Positions 25,670 to 39,029 of a stretch of 64,000 bases of DNA are shown one piece after another. A program made the position numbers and the translations under genes. Position 1 is the first letter of the stretch. Each line of letters starts with the position of its first letter. The notes below the pieces were generated by a model. The model was not told where the DNA came from. It ran no database searches and was given only the letters and a program-made list of their open reading frames with translations. This DNA is from Syngnathus acus (lineage: Eukaryota > Chordata > Actinopteri > Syngnathiformes > Syngnathidae): NCBI RefSeq assembly GCF_901709675.1, contig NC_051108.1, positions 1,798,001-1,862,000 on the forward strand, read 5' to 3'.

Positions 25670-27007
25670 TCACAGGCTGCTCTTGTTTTGCTCAAGCGCG
25701 TTATCCTCCAGCGCCTGCACGATCTGTGTCGCCGAGGGTCTCTTCTTGGGGTCCTCCTCGGTGCACACGTAGAAGAGCTCCATCATCTTCTTGTAGGACT
25801 CGCCCAGCTCTTGGCCGTCCAGCGGCGGCCGCGTGCCCAGCTGGGCGTAGTAGGCGTCTTCGTCGAAGCTGTCCTCCATCGACTCGTCTGAAAAACAAAG
25901 CGCTGTGAGTGGGCTGCTTCACCTCACTCTTCATGTTCTCCAAAAATCTCACCTTCATCTTGCTCCTCGTCATCCTCCGGCATATCCATGTGAGGCATGG
26001 CCAGGGTCATCATCTCCCACAGGGTCAGGCCGTAGGCGAAGATGTCGGCCTTGTCTGTGATCTCGCCCCCCTCCAAGGCCTCCTTGGGGTTCCAGGGCTC
26101 CGTGCCGATGTACTCCGCCTCGGGGTCCGACACTGACCCAAAAACACAAGTCTCTTTGTGCTCAATCTGATGAAAGCGCATATTGTCCGGCCACAGCGTT
26201 GCGCCTACCTGTCATGTTCTCATCCAGCTGCAGGGACACGCCCACGTCGCAGATCTTGACGGCATCAAAGTTGCCCTTGATGACCACGTTGCAAGACTTG
26301 ATGTCGCCGTGCAGCAGTTGTTTTTCGTTGTGAAGATACTGCACAGAGAGAGAGGGGATCACAACTTGGGCTTGGAATCACACTAGTTCCACGACTCAGC
26401 ATGTTTTTAAACCTGCAGTCCACGGGCCACGTGAAGCGCCACTTTTTCAACGTCGGCAGCAGGAAAGGCCCGAAGACCGTCTTTTCTGCGCTTCTCCATG
26501 AGGTCGTTGAGCGACTGCTCGCCCCCGAACTCCATGGCCAGACACTCGGAGCCGTCTTTGGCCGTGGCCAGCGCACGGAAACCTGCAAACATTCAGTCAG
26601 GACAGGGAGATTGGATATTTTATGACAGCACAGTTTTAACGAAAGCGCCCAGACTTTCGTCTCTCACCGACAATGTTGGGATGGTCGATTCCCTTGAGGA
26701 CTTTTGCCTCCTCCTTTAGACGCTTCAGGTAGACTTCAGCCTGTTTGCTGGCACATTTGCTGTTGAGCTTCTTGATGGCCCAGGGGGACGCGTTGAACTG
26801 TCCCACTCTGGAATCAAATTGATACGATGAATTTAATTAGAGAGCCAATTTATGTGAAGAAGGTTGTCACCTGTCCATCAGGTAGACGCTGACTCCTGTC
26901 CCACAGCCGAGCTTCTTCATGAACGGTGAAGCCGGGATGTTGATGGGGCTTCCTCCGCTTGCAAAGCTCCTGATTCTGGACATCTGAGGGGTGGTGAATC
27001 CAGCCAT
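25670..27007 (-). CDS. pbk: pbk (TOPK), PDZ-binding mitotic kinase
   Basis: Six coding exons, 26871-27007, 26668-26807, 26413-26582, 26209-26338, 25953-26132 and 25670-25887, give 324 residues (human 322). The N-terminus keeps the Thr-Pro site (MAGFTTPQ) and [14 protein letters not shown]. The kinase core shows the glycine loop [11 protein letters not shown], catalytic Lys58 (WAIKK), [13 protein letters not shown] with HGD in place of HRD as in all TOPKs, CDVGVSL in place of DFG, then [12 protein letters not shown] and [19 protein letters not shown]. The C-terminus ends SSL, a class I PDZ ligand form, whereas human ends TDV. TOPK is a MAPKK-like kinase active in mitosis (known). The gene is convergent with esco2. 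A noncoding exon ends at 27336. Confidence 0.95.
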
Positions 27008-27420
27008 GCTGTCGAATAAAAAAAACACGGATCATTTGCTGAGATTTACATCCATATAGCACTTAGCCCTCAGAGTCGATTAATGTTTGCAACTTTGAAT
27101 TCTTACTGTTTTGGTTTTGATTGAGTGTTGCGCATTTAATCCTGCATTCATGTGATTAGAACAAATAAAACATGCATGTGACGAAAACAATAGCAGACGT
27201 TATCGGCAATGAAGCTAACAATCCCTGGACGACAAAAAAATGGCGACAAGCCAGGTCACTGTTGGTACAGCGAGAAGTAGCATTTGAGTGTGTATTGTTC
27301 AAAGTTGTTGTTTTAGCAAATAAACGCTATATTACCTATTTTTCACAGTGAACGAGAACCAAAGGAGTGAAAATGATCGCGCTGAACTTTTGAAATGTCA
27401 ACGTAATAACGGAAGTTGAC
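27008..27420 (-). promoter_or_regulatory. pbk: pbk 5' leader and promoter
   Basis: An acceptor (ttattcgacag) ends one base before the CATGG of the pbk start, and a noncoding exon donor lies at 27336 (AAATAG then gtaata). TTTGAA on the plus strand at 27389-27394 matches the cell-cycle homology region (CHR) motif used by G2/M genes. Confidence 0.45.
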
Positions 27421-29557
27421 GGAAGCCTCAGAGGGACAAATAGCGCGGTCCTCTTTTTCCTTTTTTTTGTATTATTTTTTTAATTTAATGGGGTTAGCAA
27501 ATTCCAAAGTCTATGTATACTTTAAAATATACATATATATGTAACAATTTGGATTTTTATAAGACTATACAGTCCTGAAATCCTCTTGTGTTGGCATAGT
27601 TGCCATACAAACGATTTCCACCAGAGGTCAGTAACGTTGTGTTTTCTACGACGTGATGCGGATTAAAATCAAATCAAAACAAAAACATTTTCCATCACAA
27701 GTCAACTTGGAAAATGAACTTATTGTCTGGCCAAAAGTCATTTATTATTTCATTAACTCAGTAAAAGCGCAACAATGCAACTATGGTTGTGTTTTTATGA
27801 TGTTAATCTTCAGCCTAGTGTTGTTTTGTTTCTTTTTATGACTTGGCAGTAATAATAGTTGGAATGGTTTGTTCTTTCTGAGTTGCACTGGAGGACAACA
27901 CTGTCATTCAGTCAGCAATTTAAGTTATCAACGCAATAAGCACAGTGTGATATTTTTATTTGTCTGCTGAACACCATGGAATTGACCTCCAGGTTCTCTT
28001 TCTTCACACAGCGCAGCTTGTCCCCCATCTTATGACCTTTGACCTTGGCAGAACTCTTCCTTTGAGGCTGAGGAGCAGGAATGCGACAACAGGCTCTGGA
28101 TGGGGAAGACTGTTGCTCTCTGGTTTTTCCTCGCCATTCCTCTTTTATTCCTCTAAAGGGGAAATGAGCTCATGTTTTGTGGTCAACGCAGGCACATGTT
28201 GCGGTGCGCTTTATAACACAAAGATGTGTTAAGTCGTACAACATGGTCACAAGAGGGAAAAGGACCAACTCGTGTCTCTTTGCACACCTGCTCGCAGCTC
28301 TGGCCTGATGTTATAATGGATGCAAGCGAAAAAGAAAACATCCGCACAGGCTAGGGTGATTTATTTTGACACCTGCTTCCAATGCAAGCAAAAACAATAT
28401 TTGGTATCTAGAAAAACTTGGGTCACATGATCATGTGGCCCAAGGCATCACAGTGGATCAGTGCGTTACAGCATTAGCCTCTGCAAAAATGAGATATTTG
28501 TTGTAGTATATACAGTTATTGTTTTATATATATTTTTTTAAGTTGATGCTGATTACATGTGTGTCACATGTGGAAACGTTCATATGTGCAATTGCACCTT
28601 TGAGCTGCCAATCAAAAGAAATTGCCAGTGAGAAGCCAGCTCACCTGTTTAAACACATTTAATATGTCAGCAGTGCATATGCAGCATTTAGTAGTAAAAG
28701 TACAAAAAAAACACGGTACATTCATTTTAGGTGTTGCTAAGTCGTCGTAGCCCTTTTCGGTAAATGTTGAACAACTCACGCGTCGTGATAAAAAAACACA
28801 TGTATGACATGCAACTGAGAATGTTAAAAAAAAAAAATGAAGACACCTTTAAATGGTTAAGAGGACTTCTCGTTTTCAAAAGGCACAACGTGAAAGTATT
28901 TCACCGCAAGTATCGGCTCAAACGGGAGATCACATGACCACATCCAATCCCGTGGGAAAACATCAGTCAGACCGCCAGAAATTGGGAATTTTTGGCCTCC
29001 TCTGTGCATTAGGAGCACCTTGGGCAGTGCCACAGCAGCTCCTGATTTTCTTCGTATTTTGTGTTTCATACAGAAGTGGAACTTTGGCTTCGCATTAGTC
29101 ATGCAGCGCAAAAACGAACGTTAGCCCACGCTAACGGCTAAACTTCCAATTGGTCCGACTGTGCTGAGAAAACACGTCGAGGATATCTTGTTTTCGTCCC
29201 GGCGGCCGCCAGACGAGACGTGTTGGGATGACAAAGCGGGACAGGGAAAATAAACAAAATGGAGGCCGCGTGTTAGCTTTGGCGACACTTTCGCTTTGTC
29301 AGAATGTGACACTTTTAAACAAAACAGTGAGCTCTAATGGGAAACACACTGCGAACATTTGCGAACTAGGAACTCATCGTAAGACAAAATATGGTGCAGA
29401 TAGAAGATCCGAAGTCTTTAGCGGCGGTTCCAAGATCAATCTTTCCTTTGAAAGTCTCTTTGTCCATCTTGTCAACCATAATGACCCCACAACTACCAAA
29501 ACATGTCCAGGCCTAGGACCAAAGGAATGAATCGGCTATGAGGGGGTCAAAGTTCAA
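27420..29557. other. Intergenic, pbk to scara5
   Basis: About 2.1 kb without a supported exon. It holds AT-rich stretches and a near-CTCF motif at 27618-27631. Open frames here are short and lack splice context or recognisable domains. Part of 28.8-29.55 kb may be the scara5 3' untranslated region. Confidence 0.4.
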
Positions 29558-32500
29558 CTAGCTGAGGCACGTGACGCCAGCGTCTTCCACGTGGCCGCAA
29601 TTGGTTTTGCCCCAACCGGAAAAGTTGCACTCATGGATGGCGTCCTCGGTGCCCGCGCACGCTACATCGTCCATCCAGATTAAACCGCTGCCTAAGCGGG
29701 GAAAACAACCAAAAAGAAAAGACATTAATAATATTTATATTATCGATAGTGCCGAATAACGACTTGAACCTTGTCCGAAGCGTCCCGTCTTGTGGACCTC
29801 GGCGGCCCCTCGGTATCCCAGCATCCGGCACACCACGTCGCCGTCCTTCTTGTCCCACACATCATCGCAAACCGTCCCCCAGCGCCGTTCGTGGAAGACC
29901 TCCACTCGGCCCTCGTGGGGGCCCGACCCATTCACCAGTCGTACCAGGGTGTCTTCAACTGAGAAGATAAAAGACGAGATTTCACAAGAATTCCCCATGT
30001 GCGGGACATTTGTAAAAAACTGTGGCTCGGTTTCAACCTGACACATCAAGCACACTGTATTGTTTTTTTTTCTAACTTCCTCAAAAGGACTTGTTGATGT
30101 AAAAAGAAAGCATTCATCTGAGTCTGGTATTAATCTGGACAACCTGGCAGCTAAAATCAAAACTTTCACTTGCATCTATAAATAGGCAGGACATTAAAAT
30201 ATGATATAAACTATTATATTACATATTATTGTGCAGAGCGTACGGGCTAACACGATGCTAGCATGCTACACACAGGAACGCTGTGACAAACATCCATCTG
30301 CACTCCACAAGAACGTGAAGATGAAGTAGAAACATGTGTGCCATTGCTTTGGAGATTTTTTTTTTTTTAAGATTCATAATTTTTTCTTTTGACGTGTATG
30401 AAGTCTAATGCAAAGCAGATACTGTACAGTTAATCTGTTTCACCGAGCAGGTGCGCGTTGCACGAGAAAAGTCATCAGACCATAAATGTGCCACTTTCGA
30501 ATCTTTCAACCAAGTGATTGACGATTGATGCTAACCTAGTCTTACTCCGCTGTCACCTTTATCTCCTTTCATCCCTCGTTCTCCTCGATCCCCTGGAGAC
30601 AAAACAAGTGGACAGGTCATGGCTTGTTTTCAAAATGGTTGCCTTTGCTTTTTATTGTCTTGTTTGTTTTGACCAAATTCTGGACTCATTTGTTTGCTTG
30701 CTGAAACATTCTGGGTTTCACAATTAGGAGATTTGGAGCAAACCGAAAACCCAGAATTTGGGCGTAAATTAAACAGTTAGAGTCCACCAGGCTGCCATGA
30801 GAGAAGCAAAGTGTGAAACGGTCGTAAATGAAATTTCCTCTTATTTGTGGTTTCAGCCTCCATTGGCAGCTCTGTAAGCGAAGCGCCTCGTTTGCTTACA
30901 GAAGAAACTTGTGATCCAAAAACCACAGGAGCAACCTTCAAGTCTGTCGGGGGTGCCATTTATTGGTCGTTTTCACCTGAGAAGTCTATTTTTGGTTCGA
31001 TATATCCTTCTCCTTACAAAGTCATCGCATCAAACTGGAAACCGGGTCGCAAACATCTTTCGTGACAAATTTTGCACCTTTTGGTCCGACCGGTCCGATG
31101 TCGCCTTTATCTCCTCGACCGCCATCGTCGCCACTGACTCCTTTGCTACCAGAAAGTCCTTGGACGCCTTTTTCTCCAGGGAAGCCTTAAAGAGACAAAA
31201 ATAATGCTTATGTACAAGATGCATTTTTTTCTCACAACAAAATGTGGATAAAATGAAGCCCTGTGTTTTCCAAGTTCCATCTTCACGGATCGTTCGCTTT
31301 GCTCTGGGAACAGAACAAGGAACTTTCCCCCCAAAGTGTTCCCACATAACTTGGACGCACACAATTGTCCAACATGTTCTCACAAATTGAACTGGTCCAT
31401 TCCCAGCATTCCCCGGGCGCCATCATGACATCATTGATGGACGACATCGCCGTATAAATGCTCCAAAGCTCTTCGCCGGGCCAAAAAGTGGAGGAAAACA
31501 GCGATACTTTTTTTCCCCGCTAATAAAATCCATTTCCACCATTGTAACGAACATGTGTGTGTGTGTGTGTTTACAGTATGCACACTCGAGCTACTCCGAG
31601 CTAACACGTTAATGAGGAACACATGTACCCTCTCGTGTTGAGACTGCTCCTCGGCAACAAGTCGCAGACATTTATGGGTATAAATAGACTCTTTGGACAT
31701 GATTTGGTTTGGCTCGGTTTGAAAGTACAAAACTGATTATGAACCATTGTGAAGAATCAATAGCGCTTGTAGAGACTGGAACTGGAGCAAGGCCTTAGAT
31801 GGAAGCCAGTGGAAATGAGATTAATCTGTTCCAGCCTCGCCCAAAAAACAACAAAAATGTTTTTTTTTGTCAAATATATTTGTCTAGAAAAATATTTGTA
31901 ATTCTTCTTTAATAAGAAAACTAGCACTCTATATATTGTATTTTATTAAAACAAACATTTATTCATAACATTAATTAAAATGTAAAGAAATGAAATACAT
32001 TTTGATGCATTTTTTGCTTCACTATCGTGCTGATCCTTCTGTTGTGCACGCCTTGGCCACTTGGGGGCAGTACAACACAGACGATCTGATCAAATTGCTT
32101 GATTAGGTTGGGCAGTCGGGATTCCCGCCGACGAGACAAAATGGCAACCACCAACCCCGAAGTCTTAAGTCGTGTTTTCCCACCGTGTGATTGTGCGCGC
32201 TGGCTGGCGTCACCTTTACCGTAAGACAGCGTGACCACGCCAGCGAAGCAGCTGTGTTGTGTTTAAAGAGCAGGAGGAACTTTGATGCCACTCCAGTCTC
32301 AATCCTCTGGTGTGAAAACACACTTGAAGGTCAAACTGGGTTTTCCCAGAGAAGCTCTCAGCATTCTTTGACAATTCAGCCCCCTGAGTCACTTGAAATA
32401 TGATGTAGATGAAAAGTCTCCATATTTTGGGGTGTATTTTTTTTATTTGGATGCATAGCAACACATCTGCAGATGGATCGCATCATAGCACATTTTGTCG

Positions 32501-35500
32501 AGGGAGGGGTTCCAAATATTTTTCATGGTTTAGCTGGCAGACTCGACAATGTGGGGCTTGTAAAAACTGTAAAACGTTTTTTTGGGGGGGGGATTTCTTC
32601 TCTTTTCTATTTCAAGAACACAATGCGGGCCAAGAGGAATCATAACAAACCTCCATTGCGACAAATCGCAACATGTTCTCGGCTTGTTTACATTTTTCTT
32701 TTTTTCCACATTACTTGAATGTTCTTACCTCTTAAACCGGTTAATCCAGGGGCGCCGGTGTGCCCCTGTGGCCCAGTGTCACCCTTCTCTCCTTTTGGTC
32801 CTGCAAAAAAAGATTTCTATGAAATTCATTTGTGTGTGTGAGAGCCACAATGGCAAGACACTTCATTAGGTACAGCAAATCTTCCTTTAATGAACCTCCT
32901 AATGGCACGTTTGGCTTGTTTCACATGGTGCCGGGAAACCATGTGGTTGCCTGGCACAGTAACAGACGCACCCAAGAATTATTCCACATAAGTCTAAAAT
33001 GTTGGCACGCGAGCAGCATTATGCTCACGAGTTACTAAGAAAATATCTCTGGGCTCACAACAGCTCCTCCACCCAGAAATGAGATTTACGAGGAGCAGTC
33101 CTGTAATGAGTCAAGCAAATACTTCACCGAGCTTATTAGCGGCTAACAAGCGGGGATCTCCGGCTGACCTTCTATGAAGCTGAAATTTTTCAGAGCCAAG
33201 GAGTGCTCCCAGTCCTTGAGACGGAGATCCTCGGCGATGGTGTTCAAGATCTCCATTTCGTTCCGAAGTAGCGCCTCCGTGTGGATGTGGGTCACCCATA
33301 GACTGGACGTGTCCTCCGTGATGTTGCTGATCTGAATCTACGGGGGGATTCACATTCAGAATGTGAAGTGTATCAGGAAAAGTTTGAAAATATGTACCTG
33401 CAGATCGTGTATTTTCAAATGATGAATATTGATGTCATTGCTGACGGTGTGATTGACAGCTCCAACCATCCAGTTGACCTCCTCCAGCTTGTCTCTTAGC
33501 CCGGTCACCTCACCTGAAGTCTCCCTTTTAAAAAAATAAATAAATAACACCACATCAGCATGAGCGGTGATGTCACGCTAAGCTAACTCGGCTAACCTGA
33601 GCACCAGGTTCTGGTCGTGGAGCCAGGTGGTGGTCCGAGCCACCTCGGCAGTCAGGCCCGTCAGGTTCCTGCCGGCGGAGCTGCTGAACGACGACAGACG
33701 TTCATCCAGCTGCACCAGGTAGCCTTCCGAATGCAGGGACTGAGCGTGCATGCTTCTGAGCTCCGCCTCCAAGCCCTGGGAGCATCCAAAAGGGACAATG
33801 AGGTTCTTCAGGGACTTTGTGTCTTGTAGACTCAAAATCTTTGCATCTTAATGAACCTCCAGGGGGAAAAAACAGCACCTTGATGAGAATCTCTAGCTTC
33901 TGCAGCCTGTCGCTATGATTCTGGAAGAGATTCTCCAGCTTCCAGATGTTCTCCAAGAGGTCGGCCTGATCGGGCGTCTCGTCCAACGTCTGCTGGAGCA
34001 GCCGGGAGCGCTCCGACATCTGGGTGACGTTCTCCATCAGCACCTGCTGCTGCTGCGACCATGCCTGGGAGCGAGATACTGCGAGGAAGGAAAAAAAACA
34101 AAACAGGGCGCAGTTGTTGTTGAACATCTCTCAGCAACAGAGTCCCGAAATGGGTCAGCATCAATCACCCAGCTGGAATTAAGACTCTTGTGTGTAATGG
34201 AGAGCAGATGTCGCTCTCCATCCACTTTATAGTCGCATTTCCACCTAAGGCTCCAGGGAAGTTCCTGGCGCTTGTAGTACCTGGAACCAGCCACATTTCT
34301 GGACTTTTCGAAATGACACAACTTCCCCTGTGTTGATATAGCGCGGCAACCTTTGCCCACCGTGGAGATGTTTTACGGTATGACATCATCTATGCAAAAC
34401 AAGGTGGTGGGAGGGGGGGGTGTCTGCCCCCAGGGTCCAAAAGTGCTTAAAAGAAGACCTCCACAAGAGAACAAATGAATCGCAGCTCGTTATGCGTGTA
34501 AGGTTTACTCCAAATGACCCGAGACCGAGGAGGCTAATTGCTAAATGATGGTCTGTCTGCACTCGTGCTAACACACTAGACATAAAAATCCTTGTAACAT
34601 GAAAATAAATGTCTTGTAAACTGACTTACAACAAAATATAAATCCGGTCTGGATCGTCGCAGGCTTTTTTTTTTTTTTGCCACTCGAGTAAAAACGACAG
34701 CTGCTGCTGTGATTGACAGTCGTGCGTGTTTGCACCTCTTGCGTCACATTTCAAGAGCTAAACTGCAAAAGCAAATGGGTCAGTCACAGCCTGTCAACAT
34801 CTCAGCTGCTCTTTGGAGGAAAGGGAAAAAAAGAACTTTCCCAGCTCCTTAAATCACATTTGCCCTCTCAAATAACATCACAGGAACATCTCCAGCTCTG
34901 TGTTTGAGTTGACCTTGAAATGTAAAGAAGATTCAGAGATGTTCGTGTTGCTTTCAAACAAAGGTCTTCAAGAGCAACGGCTCCCGGATCAGCATCCATG
35001 GTTACTAAGCTCCGACTTTAACCCCCTCGCAGCTTGACGTTGATTTCCAAGATACGGCGATATTCTAAGATCCTTTTGAAGACCCATTACATACTGTGCA
35101 GCCGATTCCAAAGAACCATAAAATCCATTTAGCCTGATGCTAAGCGAAACACCAAATTCGGGCTAGGAAAAGCAACGTAAGAAACTTCTGAACGACAAAT
35201 ATTTGAACAAAAATGAAAATACTCAGACATGTATTCTTTATCCTCTGAGAAGAATAGTACCGTATTTTCCGGACTATAAGGCGCACCGGACTATAAGGCG
35301 CAACTTCAATGAATGGCCCATTTTAAAACTGTGTCCTTATATAAGGCGCACCGGACTATAAGGCGCACCATTAATGCATCATGTCAGATTTGTAATCCAA
35401 ATCAAATCATTCTCCATTTTATCTTTTTTATTTCAACTTCAGACGCAACAAATTACTTTATAATCACAAAATAATGAGCCATAGTCTTTTTGATTCATGA

Positions 35501-35596
35501 TTCATAGTCTTCAGCGGGCCACTTATGATTGATTTCATGACACAATGCTTCGGGCCAGTTTAAATTTAGGAATTTGGTCCATATATAAGGCGCACC

Positions 35597-35668
<72 letters not shown>

Positions 35669-38600
35669 GCCTTATAGTCCGGAAAATACGGTACAGTGAA
35701 TCAATGAGAAGCTGTAATGTGTTATACTGCCCCCTGGTGTCTCAAGGCAAAACCGCATTGTTAATCAACTTTCCACAACGAAATCATTTGATAGTTATTC
35801 CTATAGGGAAAAATGTTGTCTTGAAACTATTTCTCCCCTCAAACCGCAAGTCAACAAACAACAAACAGCGTCGCTCGGCTTTGATACGGCAGCGAGCCGG
35901 GCCCAGCTTGTTTCTATTAAAATGAAGCGCGGCTTGGCCGGCCGGCCGAGCGCTTGGGCAGGACTGCAACACCAGCACGCGGCGCGTAAATTGCAGCATG
36001 TGTGGGAGTTCTGCAGGCGAGATTACGGCATCAACGCAATGGTTTCGGGATCGCGAAAGAAGACCTCCATCGAGGCTTGAATACTTGAATGGCGGCCAAC
36101 TGTGCAACCTGGTTCAGATGCAAACTCGGATTTGTTTTGTTGGTGTGTTCTTGTTTATGAACAAATTTTGCCCAATGGGAATAAGGAAGATTTTTTTTTT
36201 GTTGCCATTATGACATTTATGAGATTTTAGTCCCATTTGACAGCATCTCAGAGTGACGGTGTCACATTTACCCTTTTTCGCTTTTTCACATCTGGCTCCC
36301 ATCCCTAACCCGCCTTTTATCTTCAGTCATCTCGTCGTCGGACAAAGCTTCAAAGTAGCTCGGGTCTGTTTAAAGACGCGACACATACGTGTCATGTATG
36401 TACCCGGGCTCGTCAAATTGGACAAAAGGTGAACGCAGACGCCTTCCCGCCATTGAAGTCTCTGGAAAGCAGATGCCTGCTTTGAGCAATTTTCTTCTCT
36501 TCCGAGCAAATGGCTGATTGTCAAATGTCTCCCAAAAATGATTATCTTGTGGTGTGCACACATACACAATTGCAGATAATCTGAGCAAGACAGCAAAGGC
36601 TGTGAGGGATTAACCTGCACTCTGAGTACACCACCATATAAGGGCGAACGTACGCTTGAGCGTTTTATTTGTCGGACTGCACGCAATTATTATTATTTTT
36701 TCCAGAACTGCCTTTAGACACGTTACATGGGGGGGGGGGGGGGAAATCACGCCGCAATCTGATAGAACCCGCAAGCACTACACTGCGCTTATCTTATCTA
36801 TAGAAATGAAAAAGGGAGAGAGGGAGGGGTGCACTGGCGACCCAAGAAGTCAAGTGAGAATTCAAGCAAGAGTCGGGGGACGGCGGGGGGGAACGGTGTG
36901 GGGGTTAACTGGCAAACGGGCATTTTTTTTACATGAGCGTGGATGCAGGGGGCCTCCAGGGAGCAGTGCTGGAGCCACTTGGCGCACAAAAGGCTGCTTT
37001 GATTGCTTGCTCTTTAGGCAACTCAACTCGTCCTAAATGAGAAAATACCTTCACACACACACACACATTTCTTCCGTAATGTCTCCATCGTCTTGTTCTT
37101 CTTGTCTCCTAACAACGCTGACATTTGCAGTGAGGCCCCTAGCTCAAGGTGAAAAGCCGTAAAGACACACAAAGTAACAAAAAGGAAGTGACCTCAAAAA
37201 TATCTCCACCGAAACATAAGTAGCGGGACATCGGGAAGTGATGAGATTGATAGAAAAAACAAAGGACCTCAAACAGATCCCTGAGGAACTCAACTTGAAA
37301 TAAATGCAGGGTAGAATTCATGATGTACACTTTTTGAGGAGGTGTTATCTAGAGGTTGTGGTGGGTGGCGGAGCCGAAGGGGCTTCACATTCCAAAACGT
37401 GGCCCCCACTATTGAAGCCCTTCTCTCTCTTCATTGTTAGCGTTTCGCTTTACATTGGACGTGACTTGTTTATGCTACGTGTGTGTTCTCCACGCTAAAG
37501 CGCACTGCACGGCTACAGTAACGCGGAAATGAGGTTCACATCACGTTGCCCCCCCATAACACCACCTGTGTGTGTGTGTGTGTGTGTGTCCTTCATTGCA
37601 AGGCAGCGCTGATGTCATCAGCGCAGAAACTAGAGATGGACATGAAACTATTTCCATGTGCAAACTTATTGATGACAGACACGTTATAAAAATGAAATGA
37701 CTTATTAAATCAAAGTCATGAAGACACAATTTCAAATGTGAAGTAATACAAAATGTCTTTAACGTTTAATTTCTTGTAATCTGATGTTTCTTTTGTGTTG
37801 GAAAGCGAACATTTGCAGATTTTAAAAAAAAACTAAGGCTAGCTAGGTAACGGTAAGCTAATTTGTAAGTCGCCTTACCTGCTAGGCACAATCCGAAGAT
37901 GGTGAGCAGCACAAGCACGTAGAGCAACACGATGGCATACTTGATGGCCGCCAAAGAGTTGAGCTGACCGCAGCATTGATCATGTTTCCTGCGCCTCTTT
38001 CCAGAACCTGAATGAGAGAAAAAAAAAAAAAGCCAAAACAGTCAGTCCAAAGCTTTTTTAGCTTTAGCGCCAATAGCTAACAGCCAACACAACGAGACAT
38101 TTGGCTTCCATAACGCGACGCGTTAAGCGTTTGCTTTGGACGTGGTCCCGTCCGTGTCTGCTCTCAAGAATGCTTTCCAGATTCAAAACATCAGATTAGT
38201 TTCTTCTCCCGGGAGCAAATTTGACATAAACTGGGACCATGTGCTCAATAAAACAAGGTGATCAGTTGGCATGTTCACCTGTGGGCCAAGTGTTATTAAA
38301 ATCTCATAAAGTGGAACATGACAATAAATTGTCTTCTAAATTTGACACAAAACAGAGAAGTGTGTTGTGATTGAATGAATGATTAACTCATTCACTGCCA
38401 TTGACGTCCATTTTAACTACGCTGGCAGTGAATGAGTAATTATTTATCTATCATTTATTAAATTTTATTAACAAATGTATTTAATTAATTTATTTAAATG
38501 TATTTATTTTATTAATAAAACTCACCATTACGTTGAATTAGTGGGGAAACTTGTCACGTGACCGGGACGAGCGTATTGACCTGAATTAATTGATCGTCGA

Positions 38601-39029
38601 TAAAATGTTGCCGCACAAGACAAACATAGCCGTCGCATATACATGGCTGGAATGTATAGAAGAGCAAAAACGACAAGTTCAGCAAGTCGGGAAGACGACA
38701 CGACAACTTGGCATCACGCAAACATTTCTATTTCGACACTTAGCTAGCCTCGATGAACCCAAAAAATGTTTACGTTCAGAGGAAGCAAAGCAACTTCTGC
38801 ATAAAAGTGCACTTTGCCAAGGTTCATTCTCGTGCAAACTTTCTGTTTGCTTAGTCATTATTTTTCCACTTCTTTTTTTTGTAAGAAATATTTGAGGGTT
38901 CTCCTCTTCCTCCTCACCTTCATCACACAGGTTGAGCTTGGACAAGTTATGTCCCTCATAGGCGTCTTCGTACATATACGCGCTCTCCTGCTCCTCGTGC
39001 GTACTCAAGTACACGGCCTTGTTCTCCAT
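29558..39029 (-). CDS. scara5: scara5, scavenger receptor class A member 5
   Basis: Eleven coding exons: 38918-39029, 37879-38007, 33879-34078, 33597-33775, 33398-33524, 33169-33337, 32729-32800, 31078-31185, 30536-30592, 29770-29958, 29558-29691. They give 491 residues (human 495). Layout: cytoplasmic tail ([14 protein letters not shown]…LSKLNLCDE), one membrane segment ([18 protein letters not shown], about residues 60-78), a long coiled-coil stalk with N-glycosylation sites, a Gly-X-Y collagen stretch of about 78 residues from three exons ([24 protein letters not shown]), and a C-terminal SRCR domain ([48 protein letters not shown]…[11 protein letters not shown]). The type II trimer is a receptor for serum ferritin and other polyanions (known). 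A 3.8 kb intron separates the membrane and stalk exons. A second in-frame Met eight codons upstream (39053) is less likely than the one matching human. Confidence 0.94.
35260..35691. mobile_element. MITE-like element with terminal inverted repeats
   Basis: The first 26 bases from 35257 (starting GTACCGTATTTTCCGG) are the exact inverse of 35669-35694, and TA flanks both ends. This suggests a nonautonomous TA-inserting DNA transposon (Tc1/mariner-like or similar; family not assigned). The interior repeats the unit GGACTATAAGGCGCACC several times near the left end and at about 35350, and carries a long TA microsatellite (35600-35668). No transposase frame is present. The terminal sequence is, from memory, one of the commonest dispersed elements in teleost genomes. 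Confidence 0.75.
35600..35668. repeat. TA microsatellite inside the MITE-like element
   Basis: Almost uninterrupted TA dinucleotides, broken by a short TGTG around 35641. Confidence 0.9.
37567..37589. repeat. TG microsatellite in scara5 intron
   Basis: Uninterrupted TG dinucleotides, about 11 units. Confidence 0.9.
38386..38437. repeat. Short perfect inverted repeat (hairpin)
   Basis: ACTCATTCACTGCCA (38386-38400) is perfectly inverted at 38423-38437 with a 22-base loop. It lies in scara5 intron 1. I recall similar sequences recurring in fish genomes, so a small dispersed palindromic element is likely. Confidence 0.7.

Larger units (their letters stand above)
34079..37878. other. scara5: Large scara5 intron 2
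   Basis: 3.8 kb between the membrane-segment exon and the stalk. It contains the inverted-repeat element at 35260-35691, a CTCF-like motif at 35728-35739, a run of G at 36729-36743 and a TG repeat at 37567-37589. A stretch near 34240-34320 resembles a degraded dispersed fish repeat, but I cannot name it. No coding exon. Confidence 0.5.

Noticed and set aside
34037-34389. Possible coding or transposon fragment in scara5 intron 2
   Set aside because: About 34240-34320 resembles a dispersed fish repeat, but it is too degraded to assign and shows no protein similarity.
35545-35925. 126-residue frame across the TA repeat
   Set aside because: Encodes a tyrosine-isoleucine repeat from the microsatellite.
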